This document shows positions 8,185-16,654 of a stretch of DNA of 64,000 nucleotides, piece by piece. The notes under the pieces were generated by a model that searched no databases, was not told the DNA's origin, and saw only the letters and a list, made by a program, of their open reading frames with translations. Source of the DNA: Paenarthrobacter aurescens (GTDB lineage: Bacteria; Actinomycetota; Actinomycetes; Actinomycetales; Micrococcaceae); assembly GCF_041549525.1 (NCBI RefSeq), contig NZ_CP157456.1:682001-746000 (forward strand), written 5' to 3'. Numbering within the stretch: position 1 is the first letter of the stretch; the number at the start of each line of letters is the position of its first letter. The position numbers were made by a program, and so were the translations under genes.

Positions 8185-9462
8185 TTACTTGAGGAGGTCC
8201 TGGATCTGCTTCTTGGCGTCGGCCAGGAGGGTTGCGGAGTCACCGCCGGCCACTGCCTTCTGCAGGAGCGGCACCAGGACGGTGTCAACGATTTGCTGCC
8301 ACTTGGCCGTTGCCGGGCGGGTGGCTGTGGCTTTGCCGTTGAGGGTTTCGATCAGCGGCTTGAAGCTCTCGTATCCGGGCTGGTCCTGGTATTTCTCGAA
8401 CGCGGAGATTCGGGAGGCCAGGCCGAGGCTGGATTCGATGCCCAAAGAGTTGTGGTCATAGGCGCACTTGATGAACTTCTTGGCAGAGTCTGCGTTCTTG
8501 GTGGCCTTCGGTACAGACAGGTACCAAGGCCCGGGGACGCCTGCGACGCCGGCGCTGCCGCCAATCATTGCTGCCGTTCCCACTTTTCCTGCCACTGGTG
8601 AATCCTTGGGGATCTGGCGGTAAGCGTGGGCCCAGAAGCGGGTCATGGCGGTCTTGCCCTGGTTGAACAGGTTCTGGGCTGCAGCCCAGTCAACCTGTGC
8701 TGCACCTGGAGGCGCAGACTTTGTGAGGCTGACGTAGAAGTCGAGAGCTTCCTTGTGGGCTGCGTTGTCGATCACCACGTTGTCGCCATCAAGGACCATG
8801 GGGGAACCCGCTTGCAGGACGTGGGCCAGCCATTCGGTTTCCACGGCTCCCTTGACGTCGGTGCCGTACATGCCGTCTCTGGTGAAGAACTCCGAGATGT
8901 CCTGGTACTGCTTCCACGTGGTGGGTGCCGCGAGTTCATAGCCGTACTTTGCCTGGAAGTCGGCCTTGTTTTTGGCGTCTTCGAAGAGGTCCTTGCGGTA
9001 GAGGATGATCTCGGCGTTGGTCCACGCAGGCAGGCCGATGAAGTGACCATCCACGTTGGCTTCCTTGACCAGGGCGGGGAAGATGTCCTTCTTGGCCTCA
9101 TCGGTGAAGATTTCGTCGATTGGTTGGACCGCGTCCTTGAAGCTGGGGAGCCACACGGAGTCCAGGGCGGCGACGTCGAAGGAAACGTTGCCGGAGGAAA
9201 ATTCGCTGGAGAGCCGGTTGAACATGCCGTCGTACGGCAGCTCGACGAAGTTGACGTCGATTCCGGTGTCCTTCTTGCATTGTTCGGCCACGCCGGTGAG
9301 TTCGGCGTGACCGCCGGCTTCCACCAGGACGTTGACGGTGCCTGCCGCGCTGCCCGACGTCGGTGCCGGGCCCCCTGCGCCGCATCCGGTAGCTGCGAGT
9401 GCGACGGCGGTGCAGATGCCGCCAAGGGTGACGAGCCTGGAGATGGTTTTTCGAGTGGACAT
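8185..9462 (-). CDS. ABC transporter sugar-binding lipoprotein
   Basis: A 425-residue family 1 extracellular solute-binding protein. The start at 9462 gives a proper lipoprotein signal (MSTRKT, a hydrophobic stretch, then LAATGC with the lipidated Cys27); the open frame continues 39 codons further upstream without such features. Typical later features are the DVAALDSVWLPSFKDAV region and aromatic-rich sugar-binding segments (LPAWTNAEIILYRKDLF). It is the first gene of the inulin operon and should capture the product of the secreted fructotransferase outside the membrane, presumably DFA III. Substrate assignment rests on context alone. Confidence 0.9.
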   Translation of the reverse strand: MSTRKTISRLVTLGGICTAVALAATGCGAGGPAPTSGSAAGTVNVLVEAGGHAELTGVAEQCKKDTGIDVNFVELPYDGMFNRLSSEFSSGNVSFDVAALDSVWLPSFKDAVQPIDEIFTDEAKKDIFPALVKEANVDGHFIGLPAWTNAEIILYRKDLFEDAKNKADFQAKYGYELAAPTTWKQYQDISEFFTRDGMYGTDVKGAVETEWLAHVLQAGSPMVLDGDNVVIDNAAHKEALDFYVSLTKSAPPGAAQVDWAAAQNLFNQGKTAMTRFWAHAYRQIPKDSPVAGKVGTAAMIGGSAGVAGVPGPWYLSVPKATKNADSAKKFIKCAYDHNSLGIESSLGLASRISAFEKYQDQPGYESFKPLIETLNGKATATRPATAKWQQIVDTVLVPLLQKAVAGGDSATLLADAKKQIQDLLK

Positions 9463-9521
9463 CGCTGTCGACTCACTTTCTCTTGAACGGGTGAAAGGAG
9501 TGATTGGTTTGAAGAATCGTT

Positions 9522-9541
9522 TTGCCAAAACGTCTTGGCAA
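9522..9541. promoter_or_regulatory. LacI-type operator upstream of the inulin operon
   Basis: TTGCCAAAACGTCTTGGCAA has TTGCCAA and TTGGCAA as perfect inverted arms around a centre containing CG, the usual form of a LacI-family operator. It lies 60 bases upstream of the binding-protein ATG. The LacI gene at 3679-4767 is the natural candidate to bind it. Confidence 0.65.
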
Positions 9542-9668
9542 CACTGTAGGGCTGAAAGTTTGGACGTGTCAAGAGTCACTTGGAGGGGTGGCCGGTGCCA
9601 AAATTGCTGCCCGGATTTTGTCGTTGACAGTGCTCTTCAGCGCAGCTTAGTGTTTCTCTCAGCTTCGG

Positions 9669-9684
9669 ATAAAACGATTTGGCA
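9669..9684. promoter_or_regulatory. Second LacI-like operator, upstream of the inulin fructotransferase gene
   Basis: ATAAAACGATTTGGCA matches bases 9525-9540 of the first operator at 12 of 16 positions, including AAAACG and TTGGCA. It lies on the fructotransferase side of the divergent promoter region, about 145 bases from the first site, which would allow one repressor to control both directions, possibly by looping. Confidence 0.5.
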
Positions 9685-9691
9685 CACTTTT

Positions 9692-9724
9692 GGCATCAAC
9701 ACCGTGGCATCAACACCGTGGCAT
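9692..9724 (+). repeat. 14-bp tandem repeat in the fructotransferase leader
   Basis: GGCATCAACACCGT occurs twice in tandem (9692-9705 and 9706-9719), followed by a partial third copy GGCAT. It lies between the second operator and the start codon, so it is probably in the untranslated leader or core promoter. It may be a simple duplication. Confidence 0.7.
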
Positions 9725-9810
9725 AGACGCCAATGCCGGGGCGCCGCCGCATGGACGCCGGAGCGATGCCCCGGACAAACCAATGGACCAAGGATTGGCA
9801 GGAGAACCCT

Positions 9811-11163
9811 ATGGGAATTGATACGACGCTTGATATGAACAACACCAGCAGGCGGAAGCTGGTGGGCGCGGGAGCCGTGGGCACGCTGGCAGCTGCCCTG
9901 AGCCTGGGGATGTCCCCAAAGGCAGAAGCTGCCGAAGGCGCGAAGGCCAGCCCGTTGAACTCGCCGAATGTCTATGACGTCACGGCCTGGCGAATCAAGG
10001 GCCAGCCCAAGGTCACGGCAGAGTCGGATATAGGCGCCGTCATCAACGACATCATCGCGGACATCAAGAAACGCCAATCCACACCGGAAACCAGACCGGG
10101 AGCCGTGGTGATCATCCCGCCGGGGGACTACGACCTCCACACTCAAGTGGTGGTGGACGTGGATTACCTCACCATCGCCGGTTTTGGCCATGGTTTCTTC
10201 TCCCGCAGCATCAAAGACAACGTGGACACCACGGGCTGGCTGAACCTTCAGCCGGGTGGCAGCCACATCCGCGTCCTCACGCCCCCAACCTCGCCCCAGG
10301 CATTCCTTGTGCGGCGGGACGGGAGTCCGCGCCTGTCCGGGATTGTGTTCAAGGACTTCTGCCTTGACGGAGTCAGCTTCGTCCCGGACGGAAACAGCTA
10401 CAAGAACGGTAAGACCGGTATTGACGTCGCCTCCGACAATGACTCCATCCACATCACCGGAATGGGGTTCGTCTATCTTGAACACGCTCTGATAGTTCGA
10501 GGTGCGGACGCCCTCCGGGTCCACGACAACATGGTTGCCGAGTGCGGGAACTGCGTTGAACTGACCGGTGCCGGACAAGCAACAATTGTCAGCGACAACC
10601 TGATGGGTGCCGGCCCCGAAGGTGTGACGCTTCTCGCCGAAAACCACGAGGGCCTCCTGGTCACAGGAAACAACTTCTTTCCTCGAGGACGCAGTCTCCT
10701 TGAGTTCACCGGCTGCAACCGCTGCAGCGTGACATCAAACAGGTTCCAGGGCTTCTACCCCGGCATGATGCGGCTGCTGAATGGCTGCAAGGAAAACCTC
10801 ATCACGTCCAACCATTTCCGTCGGGGCACGGAAGGGTTCCCTCCGTTCATTGACCGCACTAACGGCCTGGATGACCTCTACGGTGTCATCCACGCGATGG
10901 GGGACAACAACCTGATCTCGAACAACCTGTTTGCCTACGACGTCCCGCCGGGCAAGATTGCCCCCGCCGGAGCCCAGCCCACCATCATGTTGATCGCAGG
11001 CGGGGACGGCAACGTCATAGCCACCAATCACGTCATCAGCAACGTGGACACCCAACACGTGGTTCTTGATGGATCGGCAACCCGGTCAAAGGTTTTGGAC
11101 AGCGGCGCCGCCTCCACCATCACGTCCTACAGCCCGGACACAGCCATCCGGCCTACGCCCTGA
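9811..11163 (+). CDS. Secreted GH91 inulin fructotransferase (DFA III-forming)
   Basis: A 450-residue family GH91 enzyme. The N-terminus carries a twin-arginine signal (NTSRRKLVGAG, hydrophobic stretch, then KAEAAEGA), so export by the Tat pathway is expected. The mature part follows known DFA III-forming inulin fructotransferases closely through the whole beta-helix. The catalytic pair is Asp239 and Glu250 in RVHDNMVAECGNCVE, with the same 11-residue spacing as Asp233/Glu244 of the Bacillus enzyme. The reaction cleaves terminal difructose units from inulin as the cyclic dianhydride. The start at 9811 has AGGAG 6 bases upstream; earlier in-frame starts lack a signal. DFA I rather than DFA III as product cannot be fully excluded. 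Confidence 0.92.
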   Translation: MGIDTTLDMNNTSRRKLVGAGAVGTLAAALSLGMSPKAEAAEGAKASPLNSPNVYDVTAWRIKGQPKVTAESDIGAVINDIIADIKKRQSTPETRPGAVVIIPPGDYDLHTQVVVDVDYLTIAGFGHGFFSRSIKDNVDTTGWLNLQPGGSHIRVLTPPTSPQAFLVRRDGSPRLSGIVFKDFCLDGVSFVPDGNSYKNGKTGIDVASDNDSIHITGMGFVYLEHALIVRGADALRVHDNMVAECGNCVELTGAGQATIVSDNLMGAGPEGVTLLAENHEGLLVTGNNFFPRGRSLLEFTGCNRCSVTSNRFQGFYPGMMRLLNGCKENLITSNHFRRGTEGFPPFIDRTNGLDDLYGVIHAMGDNNLISNNLFAYDVPPGKIAPAGAQPTIMLIAGGDGNVIATNHVISNVDTQHVVLDGSATRSKVLDSGAASTITSYSPDTAIRPTP

Positions 11164-11180
11164 CGGCCGGTCCTGAGGAG

Positions 11181-11211
11181 ACAGCAGGAAAGCGAAAACA
11201 GCAGGAAAGCG
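11181..11211 (+). repeat. Short direct repeat after the fructotransferase gene
   Basis: ACAGCAGGAAAGCG occurs at 11181-11194 and again at 11198-11211, directly before the terminator stem. No function is apparent; it may reflect local duplication. Confidence 0.6.
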
Positions 11212-11249
11212 CGACGACGGCTGGTCACCCAGGTGACCAGCCGTCGTCG
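11212..11249. terminator. Bidirectional terminator, fructotransferase / universal stress protein
   Basis: Bases 11212-11229 and 11232-11249 form an 18-bp perfect GC-rich stem with a 2-base gap. On the + strand a T-rich stretch (TGTTTGCTTTT) follows within a few bases. It sits between two converging genes. Confidence 0.85.
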
Positions 11250-11273
11250 TGCGCTGTTTGCTTTTCAGCCGCG

Positions 11274-11666
11274 TTAGTCCGCTTTGACCGCCAGCACCGG
11301 GCAATCAGCCTCCAGCAGGATTCGCTGGGAGACGCTGCCCATGATGAGTTTGCCCACCGGGCTGCGGCGGCGAAGGCCGATGACAATCAGGCTCGCATCG
11401 TTGTCGTCGGCGGCGTCCAGCACCTCGGCGGCAGCATCGTGGCCACGGACCGGTTGCTTGATGATGTGCTGGATACCGTGCTCCGCCAGGCGCTCCTCGA
11501 TGCTCTGGATATCCGGCTCCTGGGCGTACCGGTTATCAACCAGGGCGTCGCCCTTGGACGAGTTGATGACCAGCAGGGTGTCGTTGCTTTTCTTGGCCTC
11601 GGCGATGGCTTGCGTCAGTGCCGCTTCGCCTTCAGGTGTGGGGACGTATCCCACCACGATGGTCAT
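11274..11666 (-). CDS. UspA-type universal stress protein
   Basis: A 130-residue single-domain Usp protein, starting MTIVVGYVPTPEG and ending in the family nucleotide-binding segment (IVIGLRRRSPVGKLIMGSVSQRILLEADCPVLAV). The start at 11666 replaces a longer upstream frame that would run into the tctA gene and lacks the family N-terminus. It follows tctA by 32 bases on the same strand and is probably the last gene of the tctCBA operon. Usp proteins bind ATP or AMP and help cells survive stress; why one is tied to tricarboxylate uptake is unclear, although Usp genes often follow transporter genes. Confidence 0.88.
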   Translation of the reverse strand: MTIVVGYVPTPEGEAALTQAIAEAKKSNDTLLVINSSKGDALVDNRYAQEPDIQSIEERLAEHGIQHIIKQPVRGHDAAAEVLDAADDNDASLIVIGLRRRSPVGKLIMGSVSQRILLEADCPVLAVKAD

Positions 11667-11698
11667 GGTTTCTCCTGTTTGTGCTGGAAGTGGATGGT

Positions 11699-13237
11699 TC
11701 AGTCGCTGTAGTCTGCAGCGCCCGAGTTGGCGGGGAGCAGGGGTTTCTTCGCCGGACGGTTGCGGCGGATGAGCTTGTAGATGAACGGCCATGCCAGGAT
11801 GATCGCCACGATGATGTAGACCACTATCGCGATGGGTTCGCTGAAGAGGCCGGCGGGATCGCCCGCGCTCAACTGCAGCGTCTTGCGGAGCTGGCCTTCG
11901 ATGCGCGGCCCCAGGATCACGCCGAGGATCAGCGGCAGGACCGGAAGCCCGAACCGGCGCATCATGAAGCCGAGGGCGCCGAGCACCAGCAGGATCACCA
12001 GGTCGAAAGCCTGCAGGTTCACCGAGTAGGCACCCAGGGTGGCAAAGAACAGGATGCCTGCGTAGAGGTAAGGGCGGGGGAGTTGCAGCAGTTTGGCCCA
12101 GACCGGCGCCAGGGGCAGGTTGATGAGCAGGAGCAGGAAGTTGCCGATGAACAGGCTGGCGATGAGTGCCCAGACCAGCGGACCTTGGCTCGAGAACAGT
12201 TGAGGACCGGGCTGGATGCCGTAGGACGTAAAGGCAGCGAGCATCACGGCGGCCGTTGCGTTGGTGGGCAGGCCCAGGGCAAGCATGGGGGTCAGTGTTC
12301 CGGCAGCGGCGGCGTTGTTGGCCGCTTCCGGTCCGGCGACACCTTCAATAGCGCCCTTGCCGAACTCCTCCGGGTGCTTGCTGAGCCGTTTCTCCGTCAC
12401 GTAGGAGAGGAACGTGGGGATTTCCGCGCCACCGGCGGGCAGTGCACCAAACGGGAATCCGAAGGCAGTTCCGCGAAGCCACGGCTTCCACGAGCGGGAC
12501 CAGTCCTTCTTGCCCATCCAGGGACGGCCAACGGGAATGACGTGCAGCGGGGTGCGGCGCAGGTGGGCGGCAACCCAGAGTGCTTCACCCACGGCGAAGA
12601 TGGCCACAGCAACCACCACAATGTCCAGGCCGTCCACCAGCAGGGGCTGGCCGAAGGTCAGGCGGCGCTGGCCGGTCACTGAATCAATGCCCACCAATCC
12701 GATGGCCAAACCAAGGGCGAGTGAGGCGAAGCCGCGGAGCCTGGACGAGCCCAGGACGGCGGTCACCGCCAGCAGCGCGAGGACCATGATGGCGAAGTAG
12801 CTGGGCGCTCCAAGGCTGACGGCGAACTGCACCACGATGGGGGCGAACACAGCCAGGAGCGCGGTGCCGATGGTACCGGCGATGAACGAGCCGATGGCCG
12901 CTGTGGCGAGGGCTTGAGCGGCCCTGCCCGCTTTGGCCATTTTGTTGCCTTCAATGGCCGTCACCACCGACGACGATTCACCCGGAGTATTAAGCAGGAT
13001 GGACGTGGTGGAGCCGCCGAACATGCCGCCGTAGTAGATGCCGGCAAACATGATGAAGGCGCTGGTGGGCTCCAAAGCGGCGGTCACCGGGAGCAGCAGG
13101 GCTACAGTCATGGCCGGACCCAGGCCCGGAAGGACGCCGACGGCGGTGCCCAGGAGGACGCCGATCACGGCGAACAAGAGGTTCATGGGGGTCAGGGCGG
13201 TGGCAAAACCGTCCATCAAGGAGGACCAGACGTCCAT
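11699..13237 (-). CDS. tctA: Tripartite tricarboxylate transporter, large membrane subunit TctA
   Basis: A 512-residue integral membrane protein of the TctA family with about 10-12 membrane segments. The conserved [18 protein letters not shown] near residue 30 and [19 protein letters not shown] near residue 65 are diagnostic. It forms the secondary transport channel for citrate-like acids together with TctB and the periplasmic-type TctC. The start at 13237 overlaps the TctB stop (TAATG) and has GGAAGG upstream; an upstream extension of 79 codons is arginine/proline-rich, lies antisense-like over tctB, and was rejected. Confidence 0.93.
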   Translation of the reverse strand: MDVWSSLMDGFATALTPMNLLFAVIGVLLGTAVGVLPGLGPAMTVALLLPVTAALEPTSAFIMFAGIYYGGMFGGSTTSILLNTPGESSSVVTAIEGNKMAKAGRAAQALATAAIGSFIAGTIGTALLAVFAPIVVQFAVSLGAPSYFAIMVLALLAVTAVLGSSRLRGFASLALGLAIGLVGIDSVTGQRRLTFGQPLLVDGLDIVVVAVAIFAVGEALWVAAHLRRTPLHVIPVGRPWMGKKDWSRSWKPWLRGTAFGFPFGALPAGGAEIPTFLSYVTEKRLSKHPEEFGKGAIEGVAGPEAANNAAAAGTLTPMLALGLPTNATAAVMLAAFTSYGIQPGPQLFSSQGPLVWALIASLFIGNFLLLLINLPLAPVWAKLLQLPRPYLYAGILFFATLGAYSVNLQAFDLVILLVLGALGFMMRRFGLPVLPLILGVILGPRIEGQLRKTLQLSAGDPAGLFSEPIAIVVYIIVAIILAWPFIYKLIRRNRPAKKPLLPANSGAADYSD

Positions 13238-13740
13238 TAGAGGATTCCTTCCAGGAGCCCGGCAGGCAGTGCGATGCCCAGGCCGAGGTAGAAGCCGTAG
13301 AAGGTCAGCAGTGACAATGCGACGGAAATGAGGCCGTCCCGGATGTAGCGGCGGCTGCCGAGTGCCAGCACACTGCCCCAGAAGAGGACCGTTCCGGAGA
13401 TGACCCAGCCGGCCCAGTCGATGAGCAGGATGTTCAGGATGAAAGCTCCGGCCAGGGGAAGGACGGTCTTCCAATCGGCGGGGTGTGCCAGGTCAACGTC
13501 TTCGCCGCCTTCGGCTTCACCTTTGCCGCCACGGAGGACGTTGATGGCAAGGAGGACGGCGCAGATGATCAGCAGCCCGGAAACAATGAACGGAACAGTC
13601 TTCGGACCCACGGGGTCTGACTGCGAATATGGGGTCACCAGGCCGTTCGCATCCAGGAAGACCAGGACGCCAACCACGCCGAGCAGGAGGGCTACCCCCA
13701 GCTCGGCGCGGCCTTTAAGGCCTGTGGTTGTGGAGCTCAC
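13237..13740 (-). CDS. tctB: Tripartite tricarboxylate transporter, small membrane subunit TctB
   Basis: A 167-residue protein with four membrane segments, the normal size and layout of TctB, with a charged glycine/glutamate-rich cytoplasmic loop in the middle (about residues 72-86). It begins with GTG overlapping the TctC stop by four bases (GTGA) and its own stop overlaps the TctA start, so all three subunits are translationally coupled. It helps form the membrane complex with TctA. Confidence 0.9.
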   Translation of the reverse strand: MSSTTTGLKGRAELGVALLLGVVGVLVFLDANGLVTPYSQSDPVGPKTVPFIVSGLLIICAVLLAINVLRGGKGEAEGGEDVDLAHPADWKTVLPLAGAFILNILLIDWAGWVISGTVLFWGSVLALGSRRYIRDGLISVALSLLTFYGFYLGLGIALPAGLLEGIL

Positions 13741-14744
13741 GCCAACCCGAGCTTGGTGAGGACATCCGCAACGCGCTTGTCCTGGTCCGTCAGGAAGGTC
13801 TGGAACTCGTCACCGGTGACAAAAGCGTCCGTCCAGCTGTGGGTCTTGAGGGCTTCCTTCCAGCCTTCCGAGGCGTGCATCTTCTCCAAGGCGGCGATCA
13901 GGGATTTCTTGTCGTCCTCGCTGATACCAGGAGGGGCCACAACGCCGCGCCAGTTGGTGAAGACCAGGTCAATGTTGGACTCCTTCAGCGTGGGAGCGTC
14001 AACACCTTCCAGGCGGTTCTCGCCACTGGTAGCCAGAACCCGGATCTCGCCGGACTTGATCTGCTGAAGGTACTCGCCGGCGCCGGAGGCGGCGAAGCCC
14101 AGCTTGTTACCGAGGATGGCGGGCAGAAGGTCGCCACCGCCGTCGTAAGAGACAAAGTTGACCTTGGTGGCGTCAATGCCAACAGCGCCGGCCAACTGCA
14201 TGGGCAGGAGGTGGTCCGGGCCGCCGGGCGAGGAGCCGCCGCCCACTGCGATGGAAGCGGGGTTGGCCTTCCATGCGGTCACCAGATCATCGATGGTTTT
14301 GTACGGGGAGTCCTTGCTGACCATGATGGCGCCGGGTTCCTCGATCAGCTTTGCCAGCGGGGTGGTCTCCGTCAGCTTCGACTCGGACTTGTTGGTGTAG
14401 CTGGCCCCAACAACGCCCAGACCCATGAGCATGGTGAGGTCACCGTTGCCCTTTTCGTTGACGATGCGGGCCAAGCCCACGGTGCCGCCGGCGCCGGCAA
14501 GGTTGAACACCTCGGTGTTGGTGGAGATCTTCTCATCGTCCAGAACCTTGGCCGCTGCCCGGGCGGTGGTGTCGTAACCGCCACCTGGAGTGTTGGGGAC
14601 CATGATCTGGAGACCGGTGATGGGCCCCGCGGCTGCGCCGGAGCTTTCAGAACCGGTGGACTTACCTGTGGCACCGCAGCCGGTGGCCATCAGGGCGATG
14701 CCGGCTGCGACGGCGGCGACTCGCAATGCGCGGATCTGGCGCAT
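13737..14744 (-). CDS. tctC: Tripartite tricarboxylate transporter substrate-binding lipoprotein TctC
   Basis: A 335-residue Bug/TctC-family binding protein. From the ATG at 14744 it has a lipoprotein signal (MRQIRALRVAAVAAGIALMATGC, lipid on Cys22), a Gly/Ser linker, and the family opening LQIMVPNTPGGGYDTTAR that forms the carboxylate-binding loop. Captures citrate or a similar carboxylate outside the membrane and hands it to TctAB. First gene of the tctCBA operon, divergent from the two-component system at 15020. The exact ligand cannot be told: Bug proteins bind many carboxylates. Confidence 0.92.
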   Translation of the reverse strand: MRQIRALRVAAVAAGIALMATGCGATGKSTGSESSGAAAGPITGLQIMVPNTPGGGYDTTARAAAKVLDDEKISTNTEVFNLAGAGGTVGLARIVNEKGNGDLTMLMGLGVVGASYTNKSESKLTETTPLAKLIEEPGAIMVSKDSPYKTIDDLVTAWKANPASIAVGGGSSPGGPDHLLPMQLAGAVGIDATKVNFVSYDGGGDLLPAILGNKLGFAASGAGEYLQQIKSGEIRVLATSGENRLEGVDAPTLKESNIDLVFTNWRGVVAPPGISEDDKKSLIAALEKMHASEGWKEALKTHSWTDAFVTGDEFQTFLTDQDKRVADVLTKLGLA

Positions 14745-14823
14745 GGTGTTCCTCTTCTCATCATTGAAAATTCGGGTGCAGGGCAATGCCCGTTGATTTG
14801 ATGCTAGGCGCGTATGTGAGAGG

Positions 14824-14848
14824 GATCACTCTTGTGTTCGCAGTGATC
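14824..14848. promoter_or_regulatory. Inverted repeat upstream of tctC, candidate response-regulator site
   Basis: GATCACT-N11-AGTGATC is a perfect 7-bp inverted repeat in the 275-base gap between tctC and the sensor-kinase gene, about 80 bases from the tctC start. It is the best symmetric site in this region and a candidate target of the adjacent CitB-type regulator. Confidence 0.45.
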
Positions 14849-15019
14849 TTTAAGTTCATTGCGTTCACGGGTTTTGCCCCGTTTTAAGCCGCTTGCAACG
14901 GTCTCAGCTGGGCTTCTGCACCTCTGCGGTATAGTTCCGGTACGCCACGGGACGGCTCCTGCCGCCCCCGCCCCACCGGTTCTCCAATGCTCCCCGGCAC
15001 CACCAAAGGAACCCAGTAA

Positions 15020-16654
15020 GTGACTCGCCTGACTCGAATGCCTCGAAGAAGAGGAATGTCCTTGGCAGGGCAGTACCTTGTGCTGCAGTTACTCATAGTC
15101 CTGGCAGTTCTTGTTGCTGTTGTGGCCATTTCCCTGGCGCAATCCGCGGCTACCTTTGAGCGGACTGAGGGGCGCCGGGCGCTCCTGGCCGCTGAGGCAT
15201 TGGGCAGCAACCCCACCGTTCGCGCCCTGCTGCCGGAGGCCGAACCACGCGTAGGATCAGCGCTCCCGGCCGTGGCGGAATCCGTCCGCACCGTGTCCGG
15301 GTCATCCCAGGTGGCATTGGCCAAACTCGATACCACCGTGGTGGCGTCATCCGATCCCAGCCTTTTGGGCCAGCCCCTGCCGCTGGGTGAAAGCCAAGTG
15401 TTGGAAGGTCGCGCCTGGACGGGGGTCCTGCCGGGCAGCAGCGGCGCCGTATTGTCCGCGCACGTCCCGGTCCTGAATGATTCCGGAAAAGTCATCGGCG
15501 TTGCATCCGTCAGCAGGAACTACCCCTCCACCATCGAGCGGCTGGGAGACGCCGTTCCCAACCTGCTCACCTACCTCGGTGTTGCCAGCGTCCTGGGCGT
15601 GGCGGGATCCTTGCTGCTGTCCCGGCGCGTCAAGCGGCAAACCCTCGGCATGGAACCGCGGGAAATTACAGGCCTCGTGGAAAACCGCGAAGCGATGCTG
15701 CAAGGCCTGAAAGAGGGCGTAGTAGCGTTGGATCCGCACGAACGCATCACCGTGGCCAATGAAAGCGCCCGGCGACTCCTTGGCCTGCCCCCGGACTGCG
15801 TGGGCAAAAAACTACGCTCCCTCCACGTGGACCCCGCCCTGAAAACAGTCCTCACCCGTGAGCAATCCGACCCCGATCAACTGGTGCTCGTGGGCGAGCG
15901 GCTGGTGGTCATGAACCGTGTAGCCCTGCGCTCCCACGGACGGGACATCGGCTCAGTGACAACGCTGAGGGACCGGACGGAATTGTCCTCCCTTGAAAGC
16001 GAACTCGGCGCCACCAAGACTGTCACTGACACCTTGAGGGCCCAAGCGCACGAGTTCGCCAACCAGCTCCACGTCATCTCTGGCCTCATCCAGATCGGCG
16101 AATACGACTCCGTGGTGCAGTTCGTCAACGGCGCAACCGTGGACCGCACCCGGCTCAACGACGACGTCACCAGCCGCATCCAGGACCCCGCGCTCGCCGC
16201 ACTCCTCATCGCCAAGGCCAGTTTGGCAACAGAGCGAGGCGTGGAACTGAAGCTGGATCCGAAGTCCGCACTGCCGCGCGTGAACGAGGAACTGTCCCGC
16301 GATCTCACCACTGTGGTGGGCAACCTGGTGGATAACGCGTTCGACGCCGTCACGGGACTTCCCGGAGCATCGGTCCAAGTGCTGGTGGTCCACTCCGATG
16401 ACGAAGTCACAGTCACTGTCCGGGACAACGGCCCTGGGGTGCCGAGCGGCTCCGCAGAGGATATTTTCCGGCAGGGTTTCTCCACCAAAGAGCCCGGAAC
16501 AGGAGACGCGCGGGGGTTCGGTCTGGCCTTGTCCCGTGTGATCTGCCGGCGTTCCGGCGGTGACCTCGGCTTTTCGAACGATCATGGTGCGGTGTTCACT
16601 GCAACGTTCAGTAAAAACGACTCAGACATCAGCAAAGGGGCACACCACCTGTGA
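15020..16654 (+). CDS. CitA/DcuS-type sensor histidine kinase for tricarboxylate uptake
   Basis: A 544-residue membrane kinase. A first membrane helix lies at about residues 17-40, an extracellular PASTA-free CitA-like sensor region at 41-180, a second helix at about 182-201, a cytoplasmic PAS domain at about 222-320, and the short CitA-type dimerisation helix AQAHEFANQLHVISGLIQ with phospho-acceptor His344. N-box (NLVDNAFDAV) and G-box (DNGPGVPSG, GFGLALSR) of the ATPase domain follow. Begins with GTG behind AAAGGA. Divergent from tctCBA, so it most likely senses the carboxylate carried by TctC. Overlaps the regulator gene by four bases. Confidence 0.9.
   Translation: MTRLTRMPRRRGMSLAGQYLVLQLLIVLAVLVAVVAISLAQSAATFERTEGRRALLAAEALGSNPTVRALLPEAEPRVGSALPAVAESVRTVSGSSQVALAKLDTTVVASSDPSLLGQPLPLGESQVLEGRAWTGVLPGSSGAVLSAHVPVLNDSGKVIGVASVSRNYPSTIERLGDAVPNLLTYLGVASVLGVAGSLLLSRRVKRQTLGMEPREITGLVENREAMLQGLKEGVVALDPHERITVANESARRLLGLPPDCVGKKLRSLHVDPALKTVLTREQSDPDQLVLVGERLVVMNRVALRSHGRDIGSVTTLRDRTELSSLESELGATKTVTDTLRAQAHEFANQLHVISGLIQIGEYDSVVQFVNGATVDRTRLNDDVTSRIQDPALAALLIAKASLATERGVELKLDPKSALPRVNEELSRDLTTVVGNLVDNAFDAVTGLPGASVQVLVVHSDDEVTVTVRDNGPGVPSGSAEDIFRQGFSTKEPGTGDARGFGLALSRVICRRSGGDLGFSNDHGAVFTATFSKNDSDISKGAHHL

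Noticed and set aside
9637..10647. Long minus-strand frame of 336 codons over the fructotransferase gene
   Set aside because: It is the antisense shadow of a well-supported GH91 gene, has no family features, and runs against the codon pattern.
11618..12682. 354-codon + strand frame across tctA
   Set aside because: Composition is rich in Gln, Arg and His with no domain; it is the antisense of conserved TctA membrane segments.
14814..14824. ATGTGAGAGGG upstream of tctC as another repeat copy
   Set aside because: One core only, no 32-bp partner, and it overlaps the better supported GATCACT/AGTGATC inverted repeat.
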